A stretch of DNA of 41,235 nucleotides from Methylocystaceae bacterium (GTDB lineage Bacteria > Pseudomonadota > Alphaproteobacteria > Rhodospirillales > Terasakiellaceae): assembly GCA_013373205.1 (NCBI GenBank), contig JABXIG010000017.1, positions 1 through 41,235 of the forward strand, read 5' to 3'. Position 1 is the stretch's first letter. Each line of letters opens with the position of its first letter. Positions 33,895-41,235 of this stretch are shown in pieces. Both the position numbers and the translations under genes were made by a program. The notes beneath the pieces are model-generated. The model was not told where the DNA came from. It searched no databases and saw only the letters and a list, made by a program, of their open reading frames with translations.

Positions 33895-35018
33895 GGATTT
33901 AGCTGCGCATCAAATCGTTGGGCGACATGCTTGTTGCCGTCCAATTCTGTCCCTGCTGGAAAATCGACGGTGTTCTCCAGACGATGACGGCTGTCATGGA
34001 TCAGGCAGCTGGTCTTGAATGTGGGCCAGACTTTAGAACGCAAAAACTGTTGGTCGATTGTACGGTTGGGCTTGGTCTGATTGATGAAAGATTTTATCAT
34101 ATCCACCAAGGGCGGTAGTGCCCCACGAACCCCGCCCCACATGCCAGCCAGAATAAGTTCTGTATGGGTGGCATAATCGCGCATGGCATGAAAATGGCGG
34201 TGGGAGGCAAGCCAGTCGTCGACTGCGGCACGTTCGCGTTTGTTTGGCAAAGAGTCCGCATCTCGGATCAGATAGCGATCTACATGTTCATCGTTGCAGA
34301 CTTGAAAACGCCAGAACAGCCCGGCATAGGGCTGGCTTGGCTTATCCATCATTATGATTTCTGCACCAAGGTTTTTTAACTGATCAATGATCTCTGTTGG
34401 AACCGATGTATCCACGTAAAAGCGGCAAGTCCATTCCGGATAAATGAGCTTGCAGACCTGCACGTTAAAAAGGGCCCCTTTGGTGTATATATCCATCTGT
34501 CCCCATAGGCTGAAGGCAATGACATTTCGCTTTTTATTTTTTGGGTTAAAAGGTGGAATAGGGATATCCTTAAGCTTTAATAGGGGTGGGGTATCATTTT
34601 CCAAGTCCTTAAGAATAAGGCTTTTTTTGCCATGTTCGATGCTTTTGTCATCTTTGCCCAAAAGATAATAAAGTTCGGACAGACCATCATGTGTGTTGGC
34701 CTTTTTGGGGGCAAGAGTGCAGGCTTTTTCAAACGGGGCCACAGCGTCTTGATACTGTTTCAGCCGCATGTGACAAAGACCCTGTGTTTCAGGTATTTCA
34801 GGATCATTATGATTAGGAAATTGCTGATTGATTCGATCGAAAACAGCCAATCCTTTTTGATAATTTTCGGACGTTACAACAAACAGGGCCAGAACCTTAA
34901 GGTCGTTGTAGGTGCAGCTTTTATGACGACAGATTTTTTCTTGTAAAGAAACGGCCGTAATGAAATTTCCTTTCTTAAAAAAATCAAAAGCCAGTGTACG
35001 CAGTTGGCGAAGGTCCAT
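33855..35018 (-). CDS. TPR-containing protein with a glycosyltransferase-like domain
   Basis: Residues 1-140 carry TPR-like helices (ETQGLCHMRLKQYQDAVAPF, then NTHDGLSELYYLLGKDDKSI). From about residue 165 a GT-A-like domain follows, with NVIAFSLWGQMDIYTKGAL, EWTCRFYVDTSVP, and the DxD-type motif YLIRDADSLPNKRE, then AMRDYATHTELILAGMWGG. The RDAD may hold a metal and nucleotide-sugar, as in GT-A enzymes. No signal peptide. Target unknown; glycosylation of a surface structure or flagellin is conceivable. It follows the dehydrogenase gene by two bases on the same strand, and overlaps the convergent GST gene by 40 bases. Confidence 0.8.
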   Translation of the reverse strand: MDLRQLRTLAFDFFKKGNFITAVSLQEKICRHKSCTYNDLKVLALFVVTSENYQKGLAVFDRINQQFPNHNDPEIPETQGLCHMRLKQYQDAVAPFEKACTLAPKKANTHDGLSELYYLLGKDDKSIEHGKKSLILKDLENDTPPLLKLKDIPIPPFNPKNKKRNVIAFSLWGQMDIYTKGALFNVQVCKLIYPEWTCRFYVDTSVPTEIIDQLKNLGAEIIMMDKPSQPYAGLFWRFQVCNDEHVDRYLIRDADSLPNKRERAAVDDWLASHRHFHAMRDYATHTELILAGMWGGVRGALPPLVDMIKSFINQTKPNRTIDQQFLRSKVWPTFKTSCLIHDSRHRLENTVDFPAGTELDGNKHVAQRFDAQLNPQQANKGRQPSAS

Positions 35019-35020
35019 TT

Positions 35021-36031
35021 TTAAAATTCCACACAGACCTTGCCAAAATGAACTCCTTTTTCCAGATAGCGAAAAGCCTCTTTTGCCTCATCAAAAGGAA
35101 AGGCTTGGTCGACGATAGGGGTAATTTTATGTTGGCTGATGAATTTATTCATGCGTTCAAAAGCATTGCGCGAACCGACCGTGACGCCCTGAATACAGAT
35201 ATTTCGCATCAAAATAAGTGGCAGGGAAATTTGGTTGATATTGGTGCCGCTCAAAACGCCGATCAGGCTGATATGCCCGCCAATCCGGGTCGCGCGCAGG
35301 GATTGTTCCAAGGTTTGTGCCCCGCCCAGTTCAATTACATGATCCGCACCTTGGGGCCAGATTTTTTTCACCAGACGGTCCCATTGTGGCTCACTGCGAT
35401 AATTAATCAGATGGTCCGCACCCAAGGCTTTGGCCCGTTCGAGTTTTTCATCACTAGACGAGGTAATCAGCACACTTGCCCCTGCGGCTTTCGCAAATTG
35501 CAGAGCGCATAAAGCCACACCACCTGTTCCTTGAATGACAAGGCAATCGCTGGAACGAAGCGAGGTTAATTCAAACAGCGCGCTCCAGGCGGTTAGGGCC
35601 GCGCACGGCAGGCTTGCGGCCTCGGGTGCGCTCAGGTGGTCGGGGCTTCGAACACAAGCCGTTTCCGAAACCGCCATATATTCGCATAAGGTGCCGCTAT
35701 AGGACCCACCTAAAGCATTGGGCAGGCCACCCGGACGGGCGGGACCTTCTTTCCAGTTGGGGAAAAAGCTTGGGCACAGACGGTCGCCGACTTTAAACAA
35801 GCTCGTATCGGGGCCACATTCTACCACCACGCCAACCCCGTCTGAACAGGGGATCAGCGGTGTCTTGATCGTCTTGCCATAACCGCCTTCAACGGTGATT
35901 AAATCCCGGTAATTCAATGAAGCAGCCTGCATTTTCAAAAGGACCTCGCCCGATTTTAATTTGGGGGCGGGGATATCGACCAGATCAAGATGGTTTAGTC
36001 CAAATTGATCCTGAATTTGCCAGGCTTTCAT
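35021..36031 (-). CDS. Medium-chain NAD(P)-dependent alcohol dehydrogenase-like protein
   Basis: The start at 36031 gives MKAWQIQDQFGLNHLDLVDI, with a GroES-like N-terminal half (ASLNYRDLITVEGGYG, PLIPCSDGVGVV). The Rossmann half has LVIQGTGGVALCALQFAKAAGA near residue 165. The catalytic zinc ligands of classical ADH (Cys-His-Cys) and the structural zinc cluster are not evident, so it may be a zinc-free quinone oxidoreductase-like member. It is the first gene of a two-gene unit with the TPR-glycosyltransferase-like gene. Substrate unknown. Confidence 0.88.
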   Translation of the reverse strand: MKAWQIQDQFGLNHLDLVDIPAPKLKSGEVLLKMQAASLNYRDLITVEGGYGKTIKTPLIPCSDGVGVVVECGPDTSLFKVGDRLCPSFFPNWKEGPARPGGLPNALGGSYSGTLCEYMAVSETACVRSPDHLSAPEAASLPCAALTAWSALFELTSLRSSDCLVIQGTGGVALCALQFAKAAGASVLITSSSDEKLERAKALGADHLINYRSEPQWDRLVKKIWPQGADHVIELGGAQTLEQSLRATRIGGHISLIGVLSGTNINQISLPLILMRNICIQGVTVGSRNAFERMNKFISQHKITPIVDQAFPFDEAKEAFRYLEKGVHFGKVCVEF

Positions 36032-36118
36032 AAAAACTGTCTTTCTGTTAGGGCTTGATTTCAAGGTGTTTTACCTTACATTCTTGCGAGATTGTAGAAT
36101 AAAATAACCGAGTAAAAA

Positions 36119-36466
36119 ATGATTAAACTTGTTGGTCTGAAAAATTGTGACACTTGTCGGAAAGCTAAAAAATGGCTGGAGGCTGAGGGCATCGCCCATG
36201 ATTTTCATGATGTTAGAAAAGATGGTCTTTCAAGCCAAGATGTACAAAAATGGGCGAGCGAGCTTGGTTGGGAAGCATTGCTGAATAAGCGCGGCACCAC
36301 ATGGCGTTCCCTAGATGATGCGGTTAAAGAAAATATAGATGAGGCCCGCGCGATTGCTCTGATCGTTGAACATCCGGCTCTGATGAAGCGCCCGGTTTTT
36401 GTGACGGATAACGAGTTGATCCTCGGGTTTAAACAGGCACAGATGGACCAGCTTAAATCACTGTAA
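36119..36466 (+). CDS. ArsC/Spx-family protein (YffB-like)
   Basis: A 115-aa thioredoxin-fold protein opening MIKLVGLKNCDTCRKAKKWL, with a CxxC active site (Cys10, Cys13), then DFHDVRKDGL, LLNKRGTTWRSL and the family end HPALMKRPVFVTDNELILGF. The pattern fits YffB-type ArsC-like proteins more than classical arsenate reductase; no ars genes are near. It is divergent from the dehydrogenase gene with 87 bases between start codons. Confidence 0.9.
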   Translation: MIKLVGLKNCDTCRKAKKWLEAEGIAHDFHDVRKDGLSSQDVQKWASELGWEALLNKRGTTWRSLDDAVKENIDEARAIALIVEHPALMKRPVFVTDNELILGFKQAQMDQLKSL

Positions 36467-36492
36467 CACAAGTTCTGAAAACTAATTTTTTT

Positions 36493-36527
36493 GAATAAGC
36501 GATTCGCAGATGCCGAATCGCTTATTC
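36493..36527. terminator. 14-bp inverted repeat after the ArsC-like gene, probable terminator
   Basis: GAATAAGCGATTCG (36493-36506) and its exact complement (36514-36527) enclose a 7-nt loop. The U-rich stretch on the plus strand is not adjacent (a run of Ts begins about 13 bases later), so termination may be weak. Confidence 0.6.
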
Positions 36528-36895
36528 ATATTTGATGTCTTTTTTTTGCTGTTTTATCAATAATACAAGTTGATTTATCCTCTCGGTTGAAAAATAAATT
36601 CAGCATCTTAGCTTTAGGTCTATTTTAGGCTTAGATGTGCTGTAAAAATCAAGCTATTATATTGATTTTGTTGTTTTTTCTTCTGGGTCAAGAAATGTAA
36701 AAAATTCGCCTGATTTTCATGTGTTAATATCACTGACTTTTTAGCTCACTCAAATAAATTACGGATATATACGTAGCAAACCAAACCAGAAGATATTTAA
36801 GCTCAAACGATTGCCTTTGACCTGTCTAAATGCTTGTTCTTACGTGAAACTCATACTCTAGAGGCGTATTTTAAATAATAGGCAAATACGTCGTT
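36528..36895. other. AT-rich non-coding region upstream of the giant adhesin gene
   Basis: About 370 bases of AT-rich DNA without a plausible gene. It must hold the adhesin promoter. A TTGACC box lies near 36826 but no good -10 at proper distance was found. CGTATTT (36864-36870) and AAATACG (36884-36890) can pair, a possible operator or leader stem. No known c-di-GMP riboswitch pattern was recognised. Confidence 0.45.
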
Positions 36896-36930
36896 TGGAG
36901 GGTTGTCTCCACGACGCTTAATTAGTGGAG
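36896..36930 (+). promoter_or_regulatory. Two mutually exclusive leader hairpins, one hiding the ribosome binding site of the adhesin gene
   Basis: CTCCA(C) at 36907-36912 can pair either upstream with TGGAG (36896-36900; 5 bp, 6-nt loop) or downstream with GTGGAG (36925-36930; 6 bp, 12-nt loop). The downstream partner contains GGAG, the ribosome binding site six bases before ATG 36937. The first fold frees the site and the second hides it. Confidence 0.4.
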
Positions 36931-36936
36931 AGTAAA

Positions 36937-39900
36937 ATGGCCGAAGATGATGGCAAAAAACCCGAAGGCCAAGAAGGCACGGGCAGCAATCCAAACGTAC
37001 AAAGCGGATCTGAAGAAGATGCGATGATCTTGGACGAGTTGACCTCGTTACAGGATACCGAAGATACAGATATGGGCGGCCAGATGCAGGGCCGCGAAAA
37101 CGCAGGCGGTCAGGGGGAGGCGCTCGAAGACATGGGCTATATGGCCTCTGTCCACCGTGGCGGGTTTAGCACAGATCAGGATGTTATGGACGGTATGGTT
37201 CCTCCGCAGGATGTGAACTTTATGCGCAATGATGACATTGTTACTGATGATGAAGGTGGCGATGGCGAGCTTGATCGTCTTGGTGATGGTGATGATGGTC
37301 GTGGACCAGAAGAAGGTTCTGAAGAGCCTTTGCCAGAAGAACCGGATGATGAATTAGCGCAAGAACGCCGTCGTGAGGTCGTTGAAGATGCAGCCGAACC
37401 TGCGCTTGGCGATGCGGATGATGACGCGATTACCCCTTCTGTTGGAACCCTTGACGTATTTGCCGATGTTGAGCCTGAAGAACCAGAAGAAGAACCAGAA
37501 CCAGAAGAAGAAACTGACGAAGAACCAGAAGAAGAAACTGACGAAGATGGTGGCGATACACCACCACCACCGCTGCCAGAAGATTTCTTGGATGACATTA
37601 TTACGGTCCCGGATGACGGTCCCACCCCGGATGACCCAATTGTTATTTATGAGGCGGATATCATTAAAGCCATCGGTCCATTTGATGATGCCGATATTTC
37701 TGCAATTTATTTGAACGAAGATGGGTATCTTGGTGACGGGGCCAATGGCAGTGATGATGCCGATCAAGTTCTCGCAAATGGCGTTCCGATTGAAGTAACG
37801 CTTGATGAAGATGGTTTGCGCATTTGGACCATTAGAACCGGTTTTGATCAACAAGATAGTGATATCAACGTTTCTGTTACCGTCACGCGTGGGGATTATA
37901 CCAATACCTCATCCAACGATTACAGCTATGATGTGGATAACACATTGGCAGATGATACAGGTTCTGTAGCGTGGAATGATACGGTTGATCTGGATGTGTT
38001 GGATAACGACACCCTCATTGATAACAACCTCGATTATGCCCAAGATGCGCTAACGTTTGAACCGGAAGAAGGTTATGTTGGCACACAGACCATTGCTTAT
38101 GAAGTGACGGATAGTGATGGGACAGTTACGGCACAAACAATTGACCTCACGATTGATGAAAATGGTGTGGTTACTGGTCCCGATGGTGTGGAAATCACCG
38201 CACAGGATGGTTCTAATGCGGTAACCGTTGATCTGACGTCATTGCATGATGGGGCTAGTATTACATCTGTTACCCAACCTGCAAATGGATCTGTAGAAAT
38301 TGTTGATGTCAAAGATAATCCGTCTTTGATTACACACATTGAAGGCCAGGAAGTCAGCGTTGGCGATAGCGTTGATTTAACGCGCCAGGTCTTTAATGAA
38401 GATGGCAGCCCGGCAACAGATGGCGATGGTAATAATGTCTATGAAACCGTTGCGACTTTGACCCTGAACGAAGATGGCACCATTGGGTATGACCCGGCTA
38501 TTCGCGAAGAAGGCACGTTCGATTTTGAATATACTGTCACTGATGATGACGGTGAGACCACAACGGCAACGGTCAGTGTATCCGTTGACGATAATGGTGC
38601 GCCAACCGCGATGGATGATGCCTTCTCCGGCACCGAAGATCAGCCGATTGTCTTCACCAAAGTGCAATTGCTTGGCAATGACACAGACGTAGATGGCGAT
38701 AGCCTGACCATTACAAGCTTTGATCAGCCTGCAAACGGGACTGTGGTTGATAATGGTAACGACACCTATACCTTCACCCCGAATGACGATTGGAACGGGG
38801 AAACCGACTTTACCTACACCATTTCTGATGGTCATGGTGGGACCGATACGGCAACTGTCACCATTGATGTGACAGGAGTCAATGACGGACCCGTGGCGGA
38901 TGACGATGCGTTCTCCGGCAAAGAAGATCAGTCTATCACTTTCTCCAAAACTGAATTGCTGGCAAATGACAGCGACATTGACGGTGATACACTAACAATC
39001 ACAGGCTTTGATCAGCCAGATCACGGCACGATTGTCGATAATGGTGACGGCACCTTTACCTTCACACCTGATGATGACTGGAACGGTGAAACCGATTTCA
39101 CATATACCATTTCCGATGGTAATGGCGGCACAGATACCGCAACCGTCACGCTGGAAATCGAAGGCGTCAATGATGGCCCTGTGGCAACAGATGATGCGTT
39201 CTCAGGTTCTGAAGATCAGTCCATCTATTTCACCAAAGCGCAATTGCTTGTTAATGATACCGATATTGATGGCGACACGCTTTCAGTTACCTCGTTCGAT
39301 CAGCCGGAAAATGGGACCGTTACCGATCTGGGTAACGGCATTCTTGTCTTTACACCAAATGAAGACTGGAATGGGGAAACCGACTTTACTTACACTATTT
39401 CTGACGGCAATGGTGGTTCAGATACCGCCACCGTTACACTGAATATTGATGGTGTGAATGACGCGCCGGACATTTCGACTCTGAATCTATCTGATGGTAC
39501 GGAATATGCCGAATATACCCTGACAGCAGATGATCTGCTGGGGGCGGTCTCTGATGTAGATGGTGATGCTTTGTCCATCACCGATGTGTCTTCAACAGAC
39601 CCGGATGTGACCATTACCAATAATGGCGATGGCACCTGGACGATTGTGTCTTCTGAAGAAGGCGAGCAATCGATTAACTTCTCCGTTTCTGATGGGACGA
39701 CAACAACAACGGCGACCACCACAATCGACTTTGCCGATGTGGATAATGCACCTGTTGATGATACAGCAAGCACCGATCAGGATAGTTCTGTCACCCTGAA
39801 TATCTCTGATCTTCTGGCGAATGATAATATGATCGACGGTGGGACCATCACCGGGATCAGCGATACTGAACATGGCACCGTTGATGTTGATCTGGATGCA

Positions 39901-41235
39901 GGTACTATTACGTTTACTCCGGACGCTGGCTTTGATGGGGATGGTGCATCCTTTACATATATCGTTACAGACGAAGATGGCGAAACATCAACAGCGACGG
40001 TCAATATTGATGTCAATGATATCAATAACACTCTCAGTAATGATAATGTCACTCTATCTGAAGATAGCTCTAAAACCATTGATGTGATCGACAATGACAC
40101 CATTGTTGATGGCGGTACGGTTACAGAAATTACACAGCCGGAACATGGTGTGGCTGTGCTGCATGATGATGGCACCGTTACCTATACCCCGACGGATGAT
40201 TATAACGGTTCGGACAGCTTTACTTATACGGTCACCGATAATGATGGTGATACTCAAATTGCGACTGTTCATCTGACGGTTGATCCGGTAAATGACGCGC
40301 CGGTGGTGGATTCTGTCGATTTGTCCAATGGGACAGAATATGCAACGTACACCATCACTGAAAGCGATTTGCTTGCCCATGCAACAGACATTGATACAGG
40401 CGCAGATCTGGAAGTCACAGGCATTGCGGGTGGGTCCAACCTGACCATCACCGAAGTCACACAAACGGGTGATCCAGAACGTTCTTGGGAAATCGTATCT
40501 TCAGAAGAAGGCGAAGAAAACATCACCTTCATGGTGACGGATAACCAAGGTGCAACGGTTAGCCAAACTGCGACCATTGATTTTGCCGATGTGGACAATG
40601 CGCCTGTTGATGATACGGGCAGCACCGATCAGGACAGTTCTGTTACCTTCAATATTTCTGAGTTGCTGGCAAATGACAATATTGTTGATGGCGGCAGTAT
40701 TACAGGTGTCACAGAAACCCAACATGGTGAAGTCAGTATTGATTTTGATGCCGGCACCATCACCTTTACACCTGATGCGGGCTACGATGGTGAAGACGCT
40801 TCCTTCACCTATTCCGTGACAGACGAAGATGGCGAGATCACAAATGCTACCGTTCACATTGATGTAAACGATATTGATAACACGCTCAGCGATGATACAG
40901 CCACTTTATCAGAAGACAGCTCCAAAGTTATTCATGTGCTGGATAATGATACGATCGTTGATGGCGGCGAAATCACGTCTATGACACAACCGGAGCATGG
41001 GACAGTTGTCCTCAATGATGACGGTACGGTCACCTATACCCCGGATGAAAACTATAACGGGGCCGATAGCTTCACCTACACGGTCACCGATAATGATAAT
41101 GAGACTCAAACGGCTACGGTGAACCTGACGGTTGATCCACAAAATGATGATCCGGTTGCGCTGACAGAAAGCCTTGAAGCGAGCGAAGACGGCGCGGCCG
41201 TTACCGGTCAGCTGGATGCCACAGACGTGGATGGG
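36937..41235 (+). CDS. Giant repeat adhesin (cadherin-like/tandem-95 type), N-terminal 1433 codons, open at right edge
   Basis: ATG 36937 follows GTGGAG six bases upstream. No stop occurs before the window ends. Residues 1-240 are very acidic and low-complexity, with a Pro/Glu tract (about 178-220) containing EEPEEETDE twice, and no Sec signal, as in type I secreted adhesins. From about residue 560 cadherin-like domains begin: FTPNDDWNGETDFTYTISDG recurs, ending in TVTL-I-GVNDGPVA. Three units start at 38614, 38902 and 39190, exactly 288 bases (96 aa) apart. From 39463 a three-domain super-repeat of 834 bases is followed by a second copy of 852 bases (40297-41149). Asp/Asn-rich motifs (DVDGD, DIDGD) suggest calcium binding. 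C-terminal RTX repeats and the secretion signal would lie outside the window. Confidence 0.92.
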   Translation, partial: MAEDDGKKPEGQEGTGSNPNVQSGSEEDAMILDELTSLQDTEDTDMGGQMQGRENAGGQGEALEDMGYMASVHRGGFSTDQDVMDGMVPPQDVNFMRNDDIVTDDEGGDGELDRLGDGDDGRGPEEGSEEPLPEEPDDELAQERRREVVEDAAEPALGDADDDAITPSVGTLDVFADVEPEEPEEEPEPEEETDEEPEEETDEDGGDTPPPPLPEDFLDDIITVPDDGPTPDDPIVIYEADIIKAIGPFDDADISAIYLNEDGYLGDGANGSDDADQVLANGVPIEVTLDEDGLRIWTIRTGFDQQDSDINVSVTVTRGDYTNTSSNDYSYDVDNTLADDTGSVAWNDTVDLDVLDNDTLIDNNLDYAQDALTFEPEEGYVGTQTIAYEVTDSDGTVTAQTIDLTIDENGVVTGPDGVEITAQDGSNAVTVDLTSLHDGASITSVTQPANGSVEIVDVKDNPSLITHIEGQEVSVGDSVDLTRQVFNEDGSPATDGDGNNVYETVATLTLNEDGTIGYDPAIREEGTFDFEYTVTDDDGETTTATVSVSVDDNGAPTAMDDAFSGTEDQPIVFTKVQLLGNDTDVDGDSLTITSFDQPANGTVVDNGNDTYTFTPNDDWNGETDFTYTISDGHGGTDTATVTIDVTGVNDGPVADDDAFSGKEDQSITFSKTELLANDSDIDGDTLTITGFDQPDHGTIVDNGDGTFTFTPDDDWNGETDFTYTISDGNGGTDTATVTLEIEGVNDGPVATDDAFSGSEDQSIYFTKAQLLVNDTDIDGDTLSVTSFDQPENGTVTDLGNGILVFTPNEDWNGETDFTYTISDGNGGSDTATVTLNIDGVNDAPDISTLNLSDGTEYAEYTLTADDLLGAVSDVDGDALSITDVSSTDPDVTITNNGDGTWTIVSSEEGEQSINFSVSDGTTTTTATTTIDFADVDNAPVDDTASTDQDSSVTLNISDLLANDNMIDGGTITGISDTEHGTVDVDLDAGTITFTPDAGFDGDGASFTYIVTDEDGETSTATVNIDVNDINNTLSNDNVTLSEDSSKTIDVIDNDTIVDGGTVTEITQPEHGVAVLHDDGTVTYTPTDDYNGSDSFTYTVTDNDGDTQIATVHLTVDPVNDAPVVDSVDLSNGTEYATYTITESDLLAHATDIDTGADLEVTGIAGGSNLTITEVTQTGDPERSWEIVSSEEGEENITFMVTDNQGATVSQTATIDFADVDNAPVDDTGSTDQDSSVTFNISELLANDNIVDGGSITGVTETQHGEVSIDFDAGTITFTPDAGYDGEDASFTYSVTDEDGEITNATVHIDVNDIDNTLSDDTATLSEDSSKVIHVLDNDTIVDGGEITSMTQPEHGTVVLNDDGTVTYTPDENYNGADSFTYTVTDNDNETQTATVNLTVDPQNDDPVALTESLEASEDGAAVTGQLDATDVDG
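38614..39477 (+). repeat. Tandem 96-aa cadherin-like units (three, 288-bp period)
   Basis: Units begin with DDAFSG at 38614, 38902 and 39190. Each runs EDQ..F.K..LL.ND.D.DGD, then FDQP..GT, then FTP..DWNGETDFTYTISDG, then ...VND. The third unit runs into the super-repeat. The even spacing shows recent unequal exchange or amplification. Confidence 0.85.
39463..41149 (+). repeat. Two copies of a ~280-aa three-domain super-repeat
   Basis: Copy 1 (39463-40296, 834 bp) and copy 2 (40297-41148, 852 bp) share the same order: an LS-D/NGTEYA.YT module ending FADVDNAPVDDT, a module with STDQDSSVT ending in DVNDI-NTLS, and a third with LSEDSSK, DNDTIVDGG, and TPxxxYNGxDSFTYTVTDND. The 18-bp length difference lies in the first module. 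A third copy appears to start at 41149 with a changed opening (DPVALTESLEAS). Confidence 0.85.

Noticed and set aside
36841-36936. c-di-GMP (GEMM) riboswitch before the adhesin
   Set aside because: The conserved GEMM core and tetraloop-receptor elements are not present; only simple hairpins can be supported.
37176-38835. Several long minus-strand frames antisense to the adhesin gene
   Set aside because: They are Ser/Val- or Ile-rich mirror images of the repetitive Asp/Glu/Thr codons of the plus-strand gene and have no ribosome binding sites.
38614-41149. Repeat array considered as CRISPR or satellite DNA
   Set aside because: The repeats are coding, in one open frame, with a 288-bp or ~840-bp period and no spacers.

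Overview
The window looks like a chromosomal segment of a marine, flagellated alphaproteobacterium, probably of the Rhodospirillales type. This rests on a split adenosylcobalamin methylmalonyl-CoA mutase with MeaB, a DUF3422 protein, a PomAB-like (sodium-type) flagellar stator, a queA-tgt-queF block, and dispersed short palindromes of the TGTCATCCCG...CGGGATGACA kind. The genus cannot be fixed from the sequence alone. No rRNA gene, tRNA gene or CRISPR array was seen.

Layout. 1-2900 is accessory DNA. It holds the first 15 codons of an IS110-family transposase running off the left edge, its upstream non-coding end, a tandem pair of diverged ~100-bp units with small coding frames, a 551-aa protein with a peptidoglycan-binding-like segment, stacked hairpins and a REP-like palindrome. 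2901-16480 holds an unrecognised 438-aa protein, a BaiN/YhiN-type flavoprotein, an iron-ADH-like protein lacking most metal ligands, a pseudo-receiver/pentapeptide-repeat protein behind motAB, hrpB with a coupled unknown gene, an RsmB-like rRNA methyltransferase and DUF3422. 16477-21819 is the methylmalonyl-CoA mutase operon (small subunit, large subunit, meaB), the last step of propionyl-CoA entry into the TCA cycle. 22303-23135 is phoH with a terminator-bearing leader.

23427-26586 runs forward: a lipoprotein, yggT, DUF167 and folD. After a bidirectional terminator come a divergent 55-aa Pmp3/YqaE protein and a secreted EndoU-type RNase gene overlapping (ATGA) a 96-aa gene that could encode its immunity partner. 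26684-29372 is a reverse pabB-pabA-pabC operon in which every junction is an ATGA overlap; with folD it gives the window two folate functions. 29458-33243 has a thioredoxin-like 2Fe-2S ferredoxin, a reverse trio of tiny genes that may be DsrE/TusBCD-like, then queA, tgt and queF for queuosine. 33247-36466 has a GST, a TPR-glycosyltransferase-like protein, a medium-chain dehydrogenase and an ArsC/Spx-like protein.

36937 to the right edge is the 5' part (1433 codons, no stop) of a giant, Asp-rich cadherin/tandem-95-type repeat protein. It carries an exact 96-aa tandem repeat followed by two copies of a ~280-aa three-domain super-repeat, and its start region can fold into two mutually exclusive hairpins, one of which hides the ribosome binding site.

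Most promising for something new: the EndoU/partner pair, the IS110 end as a possible bridge-RNA locus, the small repeated frames at 318-591, the adhesin leader switch, the phoH leader, and the pair of degenerate proteins (metal-site-less iron-ADH homologue and phospho-Asp-less receiver) whose genes overlap tail to tail.
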